Origin: Podocnemis expansa
Lineage: Eukaryota; Chordata; Testudines; Podocnemididae
Direction: 5' to 3'
DNA: 64,000 nt
Assembly: GCA_007922195.1 (NCBI GenBank)
Contig: ML681997.1
Coordinates: 12,722,142 to 12,786,141, forward strand
Made by a program: the position numbers and the translations under genes
In this document: in pieces, positions 24,042 to 35,522 of the stretch
How positions within the stretch are numbered: position 1 is the stretch's first letter
How the letters are laid out: each line of letters opens with the position of its first letter
Notes under the pieces: generated by a model
What the model saw: the letters and a program-made list of their open reading frames with translations, nothing else
The model's database searches: none
What the model was told of the DNA's origin: nothing

Positions 24042-25046
24042 TGTGACCCAGGTATCCTGGGATAACCTTCTGAATGTGCCAAAATCAGGACAAGCTGCAA
24101 ACCAGGGGTCAAACCCCTAAACCACTGATGAGTGGTACTTAAACCAGTCTCTCCCAGTCAGCAACAAAACATGCTTCTGATTCTCCACTCTGATCATCAC
24201 CAAGCATAACAAAATAGAAACAGCCCCCTTTATTGCACATCAGCTCCTCCGGTCCTCACCTACCCCCTGAGTCTCTTAAAGAAATAGGTTCTCCTCACCC
24301 CAAAGGGCCAGCCACATCACCATAACAATATAAGCTTGGATCTTACTCAAAATACCACATTGCCAGCTAATACTATAGTAATTACAACTAAAGGTTTAAT
24401 ATAAAAAGAGAACAAAGAAAATATGAGAGGTGTTAAAGGGTCAAAGTGAATCACATATATACAAACAATTTAGAGTCCATAGAAAGCAAGTCCTTGAAGA
24501 ATCTGTAGTTTGCAGGTTAGTCCAATTCCTCTGGTATGCACACAGCATCTGGGTGGGTATCAGTCCTTTGTTCAGTGCTGCAGAATAGTTCCAGAGGAGG
24601 ATGTTGGTTGCAGACAGACTGAAGACTAAAGACCAAATAGAGATGGGGCCACTGCTTTTTATCACATTTGGCTTCCCCATGCTCTCAGAGTCCTTGCCAA
24701 ATCAAAATGCAGTTGAGTCACATGGTCAGTCTAGGAAACAGGCTTCTTCCTAGGCCCCTGTACCTGGGAGTTCCCTTGATGGGCCATCAAGAGGACAATG
24801 ATTTTGCAGACACCCAATCTGGGATTGCCTTAAAATCAAACAGCTTGGAACACACATAAAGCAAATACAATCCTAATTTCTAATACAGCTATAGTACCTA
24901 CATATAAACCATATAATCATTCATAGCGGGTTACAACCTTTCTATTGATACCAAACATGGTATATCACCTATGGATTATTGCAAAAATGAAATATTATTA
25001 TGCAGAATTAATCATAAATAGTCCCCTAGATCCAGACAGCATCACA
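24042..25046. mobile_element. Solo LTR, 1005 bp, 5-bp TSD
   Basis: It begins TGTGACCC and ends GCATCACA (TGTGA/TCACA inverted termini, TG..CA). It is flanked by CAAGG at 24037-24041 and 25047-25051. Removing it with one CAAGG restores the CR1 endonuclease frame exactly, which shows it is a clean insertion. A TATAAAAAG box lies at 24400-24408 on the + strand. There is no internal retroviral coding region, so this is a recombined solo LTR. Whether it is from an endogenous retrovirus or a Gypsy-type element cannot be told; orientation is also open. Confidence 0.85.
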
Positions 25047-25051
25047 CAAGG

Positions 25052-25365
25052 CAACACCACCTCCCTTCCCCCTGCCTATCTTTCCTAAGCAAGCTACACT
25101 CTGCTATGTTAATATTCCACTCATATGCATTATCCCACCAAGTCTCTGTGATGCCAACTGTGTCATAGTTGTGTTTAGTTACTAGCATTCTGAATTCTTC
25201 CTGCTTATTCACCATATTTCTCACATTAGAATATAAACACTTATGATATTGATTTGATATCACTCCCCTCACCCCCATTCTGACTAGTCTCTTTTTTATC
25301 CCTGGTGTTACAGACCAGGTTCCCCCCAATTCTGACCCTTCCCCAGGTCTCCTTGGTTTTGACAT
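25052..25365 (-). pseudogene. CR1 ORF2 start: endonuclease N-terminal part
   Basis: The minus frame reads 'LYSNVRNMVNKQEEF', then 'HNYDTVGITETWWD'. These are the N (SNVRN) and E (ITETWWD) catalytic boxes of the LINE apurinic-like endonuclease. The frame runs to the LTR insertion at 25047 and resumes at 24036 on the other side. Confidence 0.85.
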
Positions 25366-25399
25366 ACCTGTGGGCTTTGGTCACCTTCCGCTTTCAAAC

Positions 25400-25960
25400 C
25401 TAGTTTAAAGCCCTCCTTGCTAGGTTAGCAGTCAATGTCCAAATATACTCTTCTCCTTCCTCGTTAGGTGGACTCCATCTCTGGCTAGCAGTCCTTTTTC
25501 CTGGAACAGAATCCCATGATTGAGGATGCCAAAGTCCTCTTGCCAACACCATCTTCGCAGTCAGGCATTCACCTCCAAGATGCACCTGTCTTTGCCCAGG
25601 CCCCTAACCTTGTCCAGAAGGACTGAAAAGAATACCACCTGTGCACCAAACTCCTTCACCTGTACTCCCAGAGCCCTGTAGTCACTTCTGATCTGTTGAG
25701 AGGCACAACTTGCAATATCATTAGTGCCCATGTGGGTGAGTAGCATGGGGTAGTAGTCAGAAGGCTGGATGATTATCAATAATCCTTCTGTAGTGTCTCA
25801 GAAATGGGCCCCCGGCAGGCAGCATACCTCCTGGGACGCCATGTCAGGGCAACAGATGGGTGCCTCTGTCCCCCTCAGAAGAGAATCCCCAACAACCACT
25901 ATCCTACATTTCTTCCTGGGTGTGGTGGTTATGATCCTCACAGCCTTGTGTGTTCATGGC
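25400..25960 (-). pseudogene. CR1 ORF1 esterase-like domain, decayed
   Basis: The minus strand shows GDS (25882-25890, in 'VVVGDSLLRG') and, in the same frame, GTND (about 25717-25728, in 'THMGTNDIA'). These correspond to blocks I and III of SGNH-type esterases, known from CR1 ORF1 proteins. A TGA stop lies between the two blocks. The role of the domain in transposition is not settled. A PHD-type finger, present in some CR1 ORF1 proteins, is not seen. Confidence 0.75.
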
Positions 25961-25998
25961 TTCTCCTCTTCCGTGTCATTCCTCGTTGCCAGGGCTGC

Positions 25999-26846
25999 AT
26001 GATGTATATGAGTTATGATGTAATGATGTATGAGTTTCTATAGCTAAAACAGTGGAGAAGGAAAGAGATAGCTATCTAGAGACTATGATGCTCTCATACT
26101 ATTGCATGAACTTCTCATGTGACCTTCTTTTTTAAAATGTCATATCTCAGTAAATTCTCAGCTCTCTAATACATTTCCATAGCTTAATGGCCTCAGACAA
26201 AACTCAGTTGATCTTCATGACATATTGAAAAAGCAGAAATCCAAAGTTGATATATCTGCTGCTGCTGTAATCAGTGTTATTTCCAAACCCTGATTCAAAA
26301 CAACGTTTTTTAATGTATTGTTTGGTGTCAGTGTTAATTCTTGACTTGAAAAAAACAAGAATCCCTTCTTCCAGCAGACTGAACAGGAGCTCTAGTAGCT
26401 ATAAAAACTTGTTGTTTTGTAAGTCAAAGTAATTAGCATTATGGTACAGTGCTCATCTAGCTCCAGCCAAACAAACCCCTACAAGGTGAGAAAAGATAGT
26501 AACTATGACACAAAAACAATCTGTGGAAGAGTATTGCTAATGGATTATCTCATCTCTCTAGCTACAAAAGCCATCAGAAATCATGATCCCCCCTTCTACC
26601 CATTCCTAACTCCCATCAGTATAAACAGACTGCAGGGAAAATACCAGTTAAAACATTTATCTGTCTGATATACACAGTTGCATGCAGGGCTATGACACTG
26701 CAGATGGGATGGGAAGAGAACTTTTAGAAAGTCACCTTTATAATTGACACATATTCTTGGTTTACTTTTTACTCAGCTCTTTGCCTTTAGCAGAGATAGT
26801 TGCTTTCATTTCAGACTTTCTTCTAGCTGAACAATGAGATACAGAG
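25999..26846. other. Intergenic, nothing recognised
   Basis: No coding or repeat feature supported. Confidence 0.4.
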
Positions 26847-26866
26847 GTGTGTGTGTGTGTGTGTGT
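26847..26866. repeat. (GT)n microsatellite
   Basis: Ten GT units just left of the MITE at 26875. Confidence 0.9.
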
Positions 26867-26874
26867 CTATTTAT

Positions 26875-27644
26875 GGCTATGTCTACACTGTCATGGTGAT
26901 TTTGAAATAACTATTTCAAATATTTATTTCAAAATAACTGTGCTGATATTAATTCAAAATAATTATTTTGAAATAAGGAGTCTTCATTAGACTCCTTTTT
27001 TGAAATAAAGTAGGCATTAGTATTTCGAGTTAGAGAGTCTACAGGAGATGCTTTAACTTGAAATGGATTCCCCGGCCAGGCTTCCTTCCCCACCAGGGGA
27101 GAGATTCTCAGAGGAGGCTCTGTTCCTCACCGGAGCTGTGTTTCCCCAGTGGGGCTGCACTCCCCGACAGCCAGCCAGAGATCCCCAGCAGGGCTGTGTT
27201 CCCTGTTGGCCACCCATTCCCTGGCCAGCTGTTGGGGAGTGCAGCCCCGCTGGGGGAACGCAGCACCAGTAGGGAAAGTGGGCCCCCCCAGGGTATACCT
27301 CCCCCAGGGGGGGACAGAGTCTGCTGGGAGAATCTCTCCCTGGTGGGAAAACCAGCCCTGCTTGGGGTATCCCACCCGAGGCAGAACACAGTCCCACTGG
27401 AGGAAACCCTGCCCATTCTTTTGAAAAAAGCCAGTTCCACGGCTTGGAATGGCTTTTTTCAAAATAACTATTTTGAAAGAATTGCTCTTTCAAAATAAAA
27501 GCAGGTTTAGTTATTTTGAAAAGTGCTTCATTTTTTTGAAAAACCAAAGTGCTTATTTTGGAATAACTAAATACCTGCATAGACATGAAAAAGTTTTTTC
27601 GAAATATGCCTCATTTCAAAAAAACTTTCAGTGTAGACATACCC
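26875..27644. mobile_element. Palindromic MITE with GC-rich core, TAT TSD
   Basis: The ends GGCTATGTCTACACTG (left) and, read in reverse, GGGTATGTCTACACTG (right) are flanked by TAT at 26872-26874 and 27645-27647. The outer parts consist of TTTTGAAATAA / TTATTTCAAAATAA units. The middle (27061-27425) is GC-rich and unlike the other copies. Its long open frames on both strands are composition artefacts. Confidence 0.85.
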
Positions 27645-27646
27645 TA

Positions 27647-27647
<1 letters not shown>

Positions 27648-27693
<46 letters not shown>
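27648..27693. repeat. (ATCT)n microsatellite
   Basis: About 11 units, starting immediately at the right end of the MITE. Confidence 0.95.
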
Positions 27694-27968
27694 AAGGCAC
27701 TGTGATCCTGTGGTGGTAAGTGACAATACAAAGCCCTGAGATCAGACAAGACAAACAGTATATGCAGCATCTTATCGTATTGTTTTTTTAAACACAAAGA
27801 AAGGGAAAGAAGCAATGAGGAGGGGACATGGCTTTTGTTGAGTCTTCTGAGAGTGTGCACATGTCCCAAGATCAGCAATATTGCACCTGTGACTTAATGA
27901 ACCAGATAAACCTTGAAAGGGCTCTATGTCATTGATTCTCAACTTTTTCTTTACCTAGGGAATCCTAA

Positions 27969-28600
27969 ACAGCAAAAAAAACAAGGAGTCGTGGCATTTA
28001 AAGACAAAGTGGGATTTTCTCCCACGAAAGCTCATGCGAAAAATAAATCTGTTAGGCTGTGTTCAGATGACAGTTTTATTACAAAACAACACCCGTTGTT
28101 TCGAAATAAAAATTCTTACGTCCATGTGACGTACTGTTATTTTGAAACAACGGGTCTTGTTGTTTCAAAATAACAGCTGTTATTCCAAAACAGTAAAACC
28201 TAGCAGGAAATCGAAATAGCCGTTGTTTCAAAACAGTTGTTTCGAAACAACGGCATTTGGACATGCTGTTTCGAAACAAAACCATTGTTTTGAAACAACC
28301 GTTTCGAAACAACATGTCCGAATGGCCTTATTTTGAAATAACCATTTAGAAATAACAGCCGTTTCGAAAGCAGGCTTTCCCTTAATTCGATTTAACATTT
28401 TCTTAATTCAAATTAACTTATTTCAAAATAAGGACTTTATTTCAAAATAACTAATTTCGAAGTAACTTATTTCGAAATAACAGTTTACGTGTGAACATAG
28501 CCTTAGTCTTTAAGTGCCACATGACTCCTTGGTTGTTGTGGGGTTTTTTTTTTGTTTTTTGGTTTTTTTTGCTGGACTAGACTAACATGGATATCCCTTT
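27969..28600 (+). mobile_element. PLE-tail foldback split by a MITE
   Basis: A short antisense arm (27969-28004, AACAAGGAGTCGTGGCATTTA) is fused to a sense tail (AAGTGGGATTTTCTCCCACG... to CTGTTA at 28054). The sense tail resumes at 28503 with TTAGTCTTTAAGTGCCACAT and ends in CTGGACTAGACTAACATGG. The MITE lies precisely between. The CTGATGA half of the ribozyme core is missing at the foldback junction. Confidence 0.8.
28055..28502. mobile_element. Harbinger-like palindromic MITE, 448 bp, TTA TSD
   Basis: The ends GGCTGTGTTCAGATGAC and (reverse of right end) GGCTATGTTCACACGT are flanked by TTA (28052-28054 and 28503-28505). The body is full of TTATTTCGAAATAA and TTGTTTCGAAACAA units plus a unique AAAACCTAGCAGGAAATCG segment. 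That segment also occurs, inverted, in the copy at 34526. Confidence 0.9.
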
Positions 28601-29333
28601 GGAAATTGAGAAGATGCAAGGCACTAAACTTACAGGCAAAACTACACACTCCCAATCTGTGGTGTTGCATAGGTCACGTGCCCTGCCCAGATTTAGGCCT
28701 TCCATTTGCGTCTACTCCTTAAAGTGCTAGTGCAGCAGCACAGAGCAGTGCTGTCTCTGGTTGCCTAGCTGCTCATGGCTGTGAGATAACCATTTCTGAT
28801 CCCAGGGGGATCTCTCTTCTGTGGTGAACCTGCAAGCTTTGGTCCCCCACCCTATAACCCAGCTGAGTGGCCTGCTGAGTTGAGTCAGAAGGTGGACTTG
28901 GCACTCTCTCCTCAAGCCCAGGCATCAGGGCTGAAGCCTAGTTTATTTTAGCAGACTCCCGAGAGGGCCACAGACCTCCAGGTGAGAACCAATGCTCTTG
29001 ATGGTGCAAAATATCTATAAACTCCAGTGAGCCTGTGTTATTAGAGTCTGGCTAATAGCATGATTATTTTCTATTGGTTGCTGTCATCTCATGGTACAAA
29101 GACACTCCAATTCCATATTTCTTTTTAGATTTTTATGTCTGAATCTACTGCTACTGAAGTTACTGAGTTGGTGCAGCCTAAACAGAGGAGTGTCGTAACC
29201 AACAACAAAACTAGAGTGCACATGACTGTAGTGTTTTGATATTTGGCAAGGCTTGATGGAATACTTTGTAAAGCTTTCAAAGAATTATTTGCAGACTTAC
29301 ATTTTAATGTATGATTTCCTCCTTCTTTGTTTC

Positions 29334-29335
<2 letters not shown>
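28601..29335. other. Intergenic, nothing recognised
   Basis: No coding or repeat feature supported. Confidence 0.4.

Positions 29336-29366
<31 letters not shown>
29336..29366. repeat. (GT)n microsatellite
   Basis: About 15 GT units. Confidence 0.95.
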
Positions 29367-29369
<3 letters not shown>

Positions 29370-31765
29370 AAGGGAAAAAATACGATTAATATACAAACTA
29401 TGTAATGATAGCCCTAAATTATTCAACATGGGCTTTACTCAAATTGTGAGTTTTAAATGTCACACTTTTGAATGTTATTGCAGCATGCAGGTAGAAATAA
29501 AAATCCAAAAATATAGAAACTAAAAAGAAAAGTTGTCTCTTCAAACATTAGGAAAGTTAAAGGAACAGTTAATTGGTGTTTTAAAATCATTACCACCTAA
29601 TAAAGTGCATATAGACTTCCATGTTACTGCTTCTATTTCTTCTGCATGGATACAGAAATGTAGGTCCTTTTGCTGAAAAGGAGACTTCTGATGATTCTAC
29701 TACAAGTGCTTCACTTTTTAAATATACTGTAACAAGATGTAAAAGATCTGGGTTAAGTGCTTTGGGGTGGAGAGAGATCTGCAGAAGCGTGGATGCTGAA
29801 TGGCTGAGAGCTGGGCAAGAGGCTAGAGGAGGTAGGATTATGGGTCTTAGGAGTGGTGCCAGGGACTCTGTAAAGTGGCTGCTGGAAGCAGGGGACACAG
29901 GTGAGTGGCTCAGTGAACGCAACGTGCTGTGGAGATGGTGGATGCTGGACATCTAGGAGGCTTGTGTGTACTGGGAGCCGGCAGGAGGCAAGGGGTGTTG
30001 GTGTTGGAGGAAAGCAGGGGTAAGGGTGAGAGGTGGGGAAGCAAGGACACCTCCCCTCCTACCCTCTGCACCACCTGATCAGGAGCATGTACCCAGTACC
30101 TCCTCCCCACTCCTCCAGTCCTCCCACCAAGGAGACCCAAGCTGGTAGGACCTCTACCACACACACCAGTGTAGAGAGGCCGACCAGGAGGAATGTCTCC
30201 CTTACCCGTTGAAGGCCAGGGGATGGTAGAGGCTGATCTCCTCCCTCTGTTGTGCCTGGCACTCCCTTACCTGTCAAGCCCAGCAAAGTTATTTGCAGCC
30301 AGAGTCTCTATCTTCCACTTCTCAAGCATCAACAGCAACTGGCTAGGGCAGCCATGGTTGCCACATGTCATTGCTTACACAAGAAGCAACAGATAACCAC
30401 AATGCTTCCCATCTCCTCGTGGATCCCAGCTCCTTTGCCATGCGCATCATGCCTCCGTTTCCAAGTAAGACTGCCTGTGCCTGACTGGAAAGGAGTCTCT
30501 ATCTATAAGCCTGGCCAAAAGTTGCCAGAATATCTACAAATTTAGTTTAAAAAAAATTCAGTGTAGTGACATCATAGCGAAGCCTGGGTATATCTTTCTG
30601 AGACCTAAAAAGTCACTAGCTGTCACAACAAATCCGCTAAATTGACACCACTAAAGAGATGGTCTGAGGGGTTTACTTAGAAGAGCCCAGAGTCATTGAG
30701 GGGTTAGCTTTGACACTTATTAGCTATTCTCAGTAGCTATCTCTGAAACTGCACAGAAAGTTTCCATAAGGGTAAGCCGGCTTGCAGGTTATGCACATTT
30801 ATTATTTGATAGCTGAGCCAATGGGAGCAGAAGGTGAAAAGGTTATAAATACAGCAGTTAGAGCCAGTCCTCTGTACTCAACAAAGGATTAAGATGTGTT
30901 GGTTGTGGCCCAATGCCATCTACCACTTTGGATATTGACTACAGATTCCCTGCCTTGTTAGAAACTGAAGAGACATGTTCAGCTATTAGCTCAGAGTCTG
31001 GAATTGTTGCTGGGTGTAAGGACTCTGGATTTTTTTTTGTTGCTGAGGAAATTCTCAATTGTTTGGACATGGAAGCTGTGAGGCTGCCATTTTCCTCAGG
31101 CTCTGGAGAAATGCAGGTGACACACATTTTGAGGCTGCCTAATAGAGACTGAAGAAAGCATCTGTGTGAGAAGATTAAGGGGAATGTGTCGGTATGGATA
31201 ATAAACCGAGGTAAAAAAATAAGTACACATTTAGCTCAAACACTGAAATATATGTAACAGCAACAGACATGGTACCTACTAGTTTTAAGAAGTTACTCAA
31301 AATTATTCCAAGTACTGTTTGCAACAGTTTGTGTATGTATTAAATGTTCACTAAGAAATGGTAAGGTGCTCCCTCTTGGGCTGGTTGACAGCTGTTTATA
31401 ACTACAGCTCTGAGCCCTATTCTGATAATACTTTAAAAAAAAAAGTCCTGAAAAGACAGGACTCTGCCTGAACTTCTGCAGGGAGGTAAGTGGAGCTGCA
31501 GAAAATTGGGAAGTGTAAGCTTCCTTTTAGCCTGTTGCATTAGGAAAAGCAAACTCAGGACTTGTAAATGTAAGTGTAAAGCCCTCAGTGGTGTAGTTAA
31601 GGTGGCCAGTACTCAGGGGCTAAGCCCACTTTTGGAATCCCCTGGGTGCCCCATGCCTTGCAGTCCCCCCTTAACAGGGCATGAGGGGTCTCAGCCTCTG
31701 TCCCAGGGAGGAGGGTGCTGGGGAGCCTAGCCCCTGCGCCCCTTTGAGGGACTGCAGTCCCAAAC
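29367..31765. other. Intergenic, no gene supported
   Basis: Moderately GC-rich at 29900-30300 with overlapping open frames on both strands, none with a recognisable domain. A frame at 30913-31152 (79 codons, +) is also unrecognised. Confidence 0.4.
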
Positions 31766-32292
31766 CAGTGCCAGATTAGAGAGGCCCTTGCCCGGGCTGC
31801 TCAGTTTTGGGGCACTGCCTGGTGCTCCTGCCCTACCCGCGTGGGCCTGAATGGCAGCGGGGGAGCCACGGCCCTTAGCTCTGCCATTCAGTGCTGCATT
31901 GGGCTGGGGCTAGAGGTCGCCTTTCCCTCCCTCTGCTGCTCCACACTGTATTCCTTCCTGCTTCGTTCAGCTGGTCCGTCCTAGGTGTGGAGCAGGCCAG
32001 CATGCAGAGTACTAGAGTCCGCCCTATGCCTCACCGAGCAGAGGCTACATGCCATCCCACCCTGCCCTGCCTCCTGGGACAGATGAGCCAGCCAGGGGTG
32101 GACGAAATTGCATGGAGCAGCAGAGGGAGGAGAGGGTGGCTTCTGGCCCCGCCATCCCTCAGTGCCCCATTTCAGCACTGGGGGCTGCGGCCAACCTGCT
32201 GACATTCTGGCCCCCATGGGGGTAGGATTGGGGTGCTGGGCAGCACCCTGAAACTGAGCAGCACAGGCCAGGGCCCCTCTAATTCAGCCCTG
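31766..32292. mobile_element. GC-rich TIR element, hAT-like ends
   Basis: The left end CAGTGCCAGATTAGAGAGGC and the right end in reverse, CAGGGCTGAATTAGAGGGGC, are imperfect inverted repeats. They extend about 55 bp inward (both pass through GCTGCTCAGTTT). The interior is GC-rich and non-coding. No 8-bp duplication is visible, so the superfamily is inferred from the termini only. Confidence 0.65.
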
Positions 32293-34141
32293 GTGTGAGG
32301 CTGGCTCAGTGTCCCCCTACAGCCTGGTGCCTGAGGGCCTGGCCCCCCAGAGCTACCTCCCCCATTGCTATGCTACTGTAAGCCCGTTATCCTTTTTGTA
32401 CTTCAGGTCCGGAATAGTTCCCATGTGAAAAGCAGTGGAACATCATGAGTTGCAGAAGGTGTAGAAATGCCCTCAGCTTGCAGGCATCTTGGCTCTATGA
32501 TGTTGAAATTTCAAAGGCCATGCAAATTTGTGATGGAGCCTATGCACTTTTGGACAAAGTGTATAAATAACAATTGAATTGGCACACCAGATCCCTTTTA
32601 CAGAAAGTGAAAAATGAAGTGGGTTTCTGCTCTTCTAAACATAGAAGAGTAGATCTTCCTGTAGCGTAAATGGTCATCTGGGATTTGCATGAGAGAACAG
32701 GTATTATGAAGTGTATAGCCCTTATATTCAGGTTTTCTCTTCTAAATGAAGATAACTTAGAATAAACCATCTTGAAATGCTCCATGACCTTGAACTTTGA
32801 GTGATACCTGGGGTTGCTTGCCACTGCTTTGCACCTGGTGTAGTCCTTCACACCTGTGAAAACTGAGCCCAAAGTGGCTGCAAAACACTCCTGCTCTGAT
32901 CTGGTAGCACTGCTGATCCACTTTGCACGGCTGTGAATGATTACGCAAGGCACAAAACTGTGCAGAATCAGGCCCTGATCTGAACTGATCACCCTACAGA
33001 ATTTGAACGGGGATTTTAAATATCTCAAAAGTCAGACCATTTGGACCTGGGGTTGTGGCCTATTATAAAGACAGGAGCTGTTTACAAAACCAGGTTCAAG
33101 TCCAGAGTGAAAAGTCTCAACATTTTGAAGTGTTAGCTTTGTTCAAGGCACATCTCATGGGATTTGGTCTGGAAAGAGTTCAGTTCTTATCCTTTCCTCT
33201 GTATGTAAGGCAAGGGCCAGATTAGCTCTCTCTTCTTATTACAGTACCTTATGAAAGGTCATTAAGCTTAGATGATGTGGTATCTAGATACAATGGTGAT
33301 GGGAATATTAGAAATAGCATAAAAGTAAATTAGATTTGACTGTAGTAAATTAGACTGAAGAGCTGGGTTATTTTCTTTAAAATAACAAAAAAAAAATCAC
33401 CATTTGTATCTGGTTTTAATTATGTTCAGAGGTTCAGGGATTAGGTTTTAATTATGTTCAGAGGTTCAAGGATCAGTCTGAACCTTGAAAAGAAGCCCCT
33501 GGTACATTTACTGTATTACAGAAACTGAATCTGGTGATGAGTTACCAATAAGGGCATTGGTGAGGTACTATATATCTGTTCATCCTACAGCAACAATAAT
33601 TTGTGAAAATGTCTTTGTAGCAACAGAAGACTCTATCTGATGGTAGCACTGAGCAATGTACATGAAGATTAATTAATAATTTCCCAAAGTGATGGTGCTG
33701 TATTCATGTAATTTAACTTCTATTGACAATACCACTAACAAAAATACAGATGGGTGTATCTTACAGCAGGCTCACTCTTTTACAGAAGTGTTTTCTAACT
33801 GGTGATTAGACTTGTTCAGTGCTGGAGAAGATGTAGTGAACGGCAACCAGTGGAAGAAAGGAAAATACAGTGATTTATTGTCTGGCTTGCACTGACATCA
33901 CTACTTATCTATAACTGCTTTCCTCAATGCTTTGAAAGATAGTGTAGAAACAGCCACATTTAAATGAGTTGAGAGCATTGCTATTAGACTGCTGTCATAG
34001 AAGCACGGGGACAAAAGGAAGCTTTGGCATCACACACCTTACTCTTCCTACCTAGCTAATGTTGACACAGTGTAATGCTTTTAATTCCCTCTAATGGCTT
34101 CTCTTCTAGGTAACTCATTCCACAGATTGATTAATCTTTGA
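32293..34141. other. Intergenic, nothing recognised
   Basis: A short direct duplication (TTTTAATTATGTTCAGAGGTTC, at 33414 and 33446) is the only structure seen. A minus frame at 32540-33028 has no recognised motif. Confidence 0.4.
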
Positions 34142-35325
34142 GTCATAGAATATTAGGGCCGGAAGTGACTTCATGGGGTCATCTAGTCCAACCTCCTGCT
34201 AAAAGCAGGACCACTCCCACTAAATCATCCCAGCTGGGGTTTTGTCTAACTGGGCCTTAAAAGTCCCAGAGATGGAGACTCCTCCACCACCCCAGGCAAC
34301 CTATTCCAGTGTATCACCACCTTCCTAATGAGATTTTTTCCTAATGTCCAGCCTAGACCTCCCCAGCTGTAACTTGAAACCATTTCTCCCCGTTCTGTCC
34401 TCTGTTACCACTGAGAATAGACTAGCTTCTTCCTCTTTGGAGCACCCCTTCAAGTACTGGAAGGTTGTTACCAAGTCCCCCCCTCAGTCTTCCCTTCTGC
34501 AAACTAAAGAAGCCTTGTTCTTTTAGGGTATGTCTACACGGTAACTGTTATTTCGAAATAACCCATTTTGAAATAACTCATTTCGAAATAAAATCCTTAT
34601 TTCAAAATAAGTTAATTTGAATTAATAGTTTGTTAATTCGAATTAAGGAAAAGCCTGCTTTCGAAATGGCTGTTATTTCAAAATGGTTATTTTGAAATAA
34701 GGCTGTTCAGACATGTTGTTTCGAAACAGTTGTTTCGCAACAATGTGTTGTTTCGCAACAATGTGTCCAAACGCCGTTGTTTTGAAACAACTGTTTCAAA
34801 ACAACAGCTATTTCGATTTCCTGCTAGGTTTAACCGTTTCGAAACAATGGCCATTATTTCAAAACCATGGGTCCCGTTGTTTCAAAATAACGGTACGTCA
34901 TGTAGACATGAGAAATTTTATTTCAAAACAACGGCTGTTGTTTCAAAATAAAACTCACGTCTGAACACAGCCTTAGTCTCTTCTCAGAAGTCATGTGTCC
35001 CAGCCCACAAATCATTTTCATTGCCCTCCACTGGACTCTTTCCAATTTGTCCACATCCTTTCTGTAGTGGGGAGCCCAGGTCACCATGTTCCAGATGTGG
35101 CCTCACCAGTGTCAAATAAAGGGGAATAATTACATTCCTTGATCTGCTGGCAATGGTCCTACTGATGCAGCTCAATATGCGGTTGGCCTTTTTGGCAACA
35201 AGGGCACACTGTTGACTCCTATCCAGCTTCCCGTCCATCATAACCCCCAGGTCCTCTCCTACAGTGCTGCTACTTAGCTGATATATCCCCAGTCTGTAGC
35301 AGTACATGTGATTTTTTTTCCCTTC
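34142..35325 (-). mobile_element. CR1 LINE 3' part, split by a MITE
   Basis: The CR1 3' end lies at 34142 (TCATAGAATATTAGGGCCGG). The minus strand encodes '[34 protein letters not shown]' and the usual following C-terminal blocks. It is interrupted by the MITE at 34526-34972. It is 5'-truncated near 35325. Confidence 0.85.
34526..34972. mobile_element. Harbinger-like palindromic MITE, 447 bp, TTA TSD
   Basis: The ends GGGTATGTCTACACGG and (reverse of right end) GGCTGTGTTCAGACGTG are flanked by TTA (34523-34525 and 34973-34975). The body has TTATTTCGAAATAA-type units and the CGATTTCCTGCTAGGTTT segment shared, inverted, with 28055-28502. It is inserted in a CR1 copy. Confidence 0.9.
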
Positions 35326-35522
35326 GTAAGTACAGGTGTCAAGACACTTCTCCTAAATTCCATTTGTTCCCAGGTCCTTGTTGATTTACCTTTGTGTTCT
35401 GGAGCGAGTCATGAGTTCAAAAATTCCAGCCAGGGCTAGTTGTGCAGTCTTTGCTTCAGGAGTTGTGTTCTAATAAGTACTGCAGCAGTAGGAAGCAGAT
35501 ATTACTTCTCCCACTCCATTTT

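Larger units (their letters stand above)
20777..25998 (-). mobile_element. Near full-length CR1 LINE, interrupted three times
   Basis: The 3' end ATCATAGAATCATAGAAACT lies at 20777. Going up the minus strand come RT, endonuclease and an ORF1 esterase-like domain, ending near 25998. It is interrupted by a hAT MITE (21697-21921), a palindromic MITE (22284-22686) and a solo LTR (24042-25046). Many frame breaks and stops show it is inactive. The element is about 3.6 kb without the insertions, so the extreme 5' end is probably missing. Confidence 0.9.

Noticed and set aside
27053..27586. Open frames of 110-177 codons on both strands
   Set aside because: They lie in the GC-rich core of a MITE; several overlapping frames on both strands show composition, not coding.
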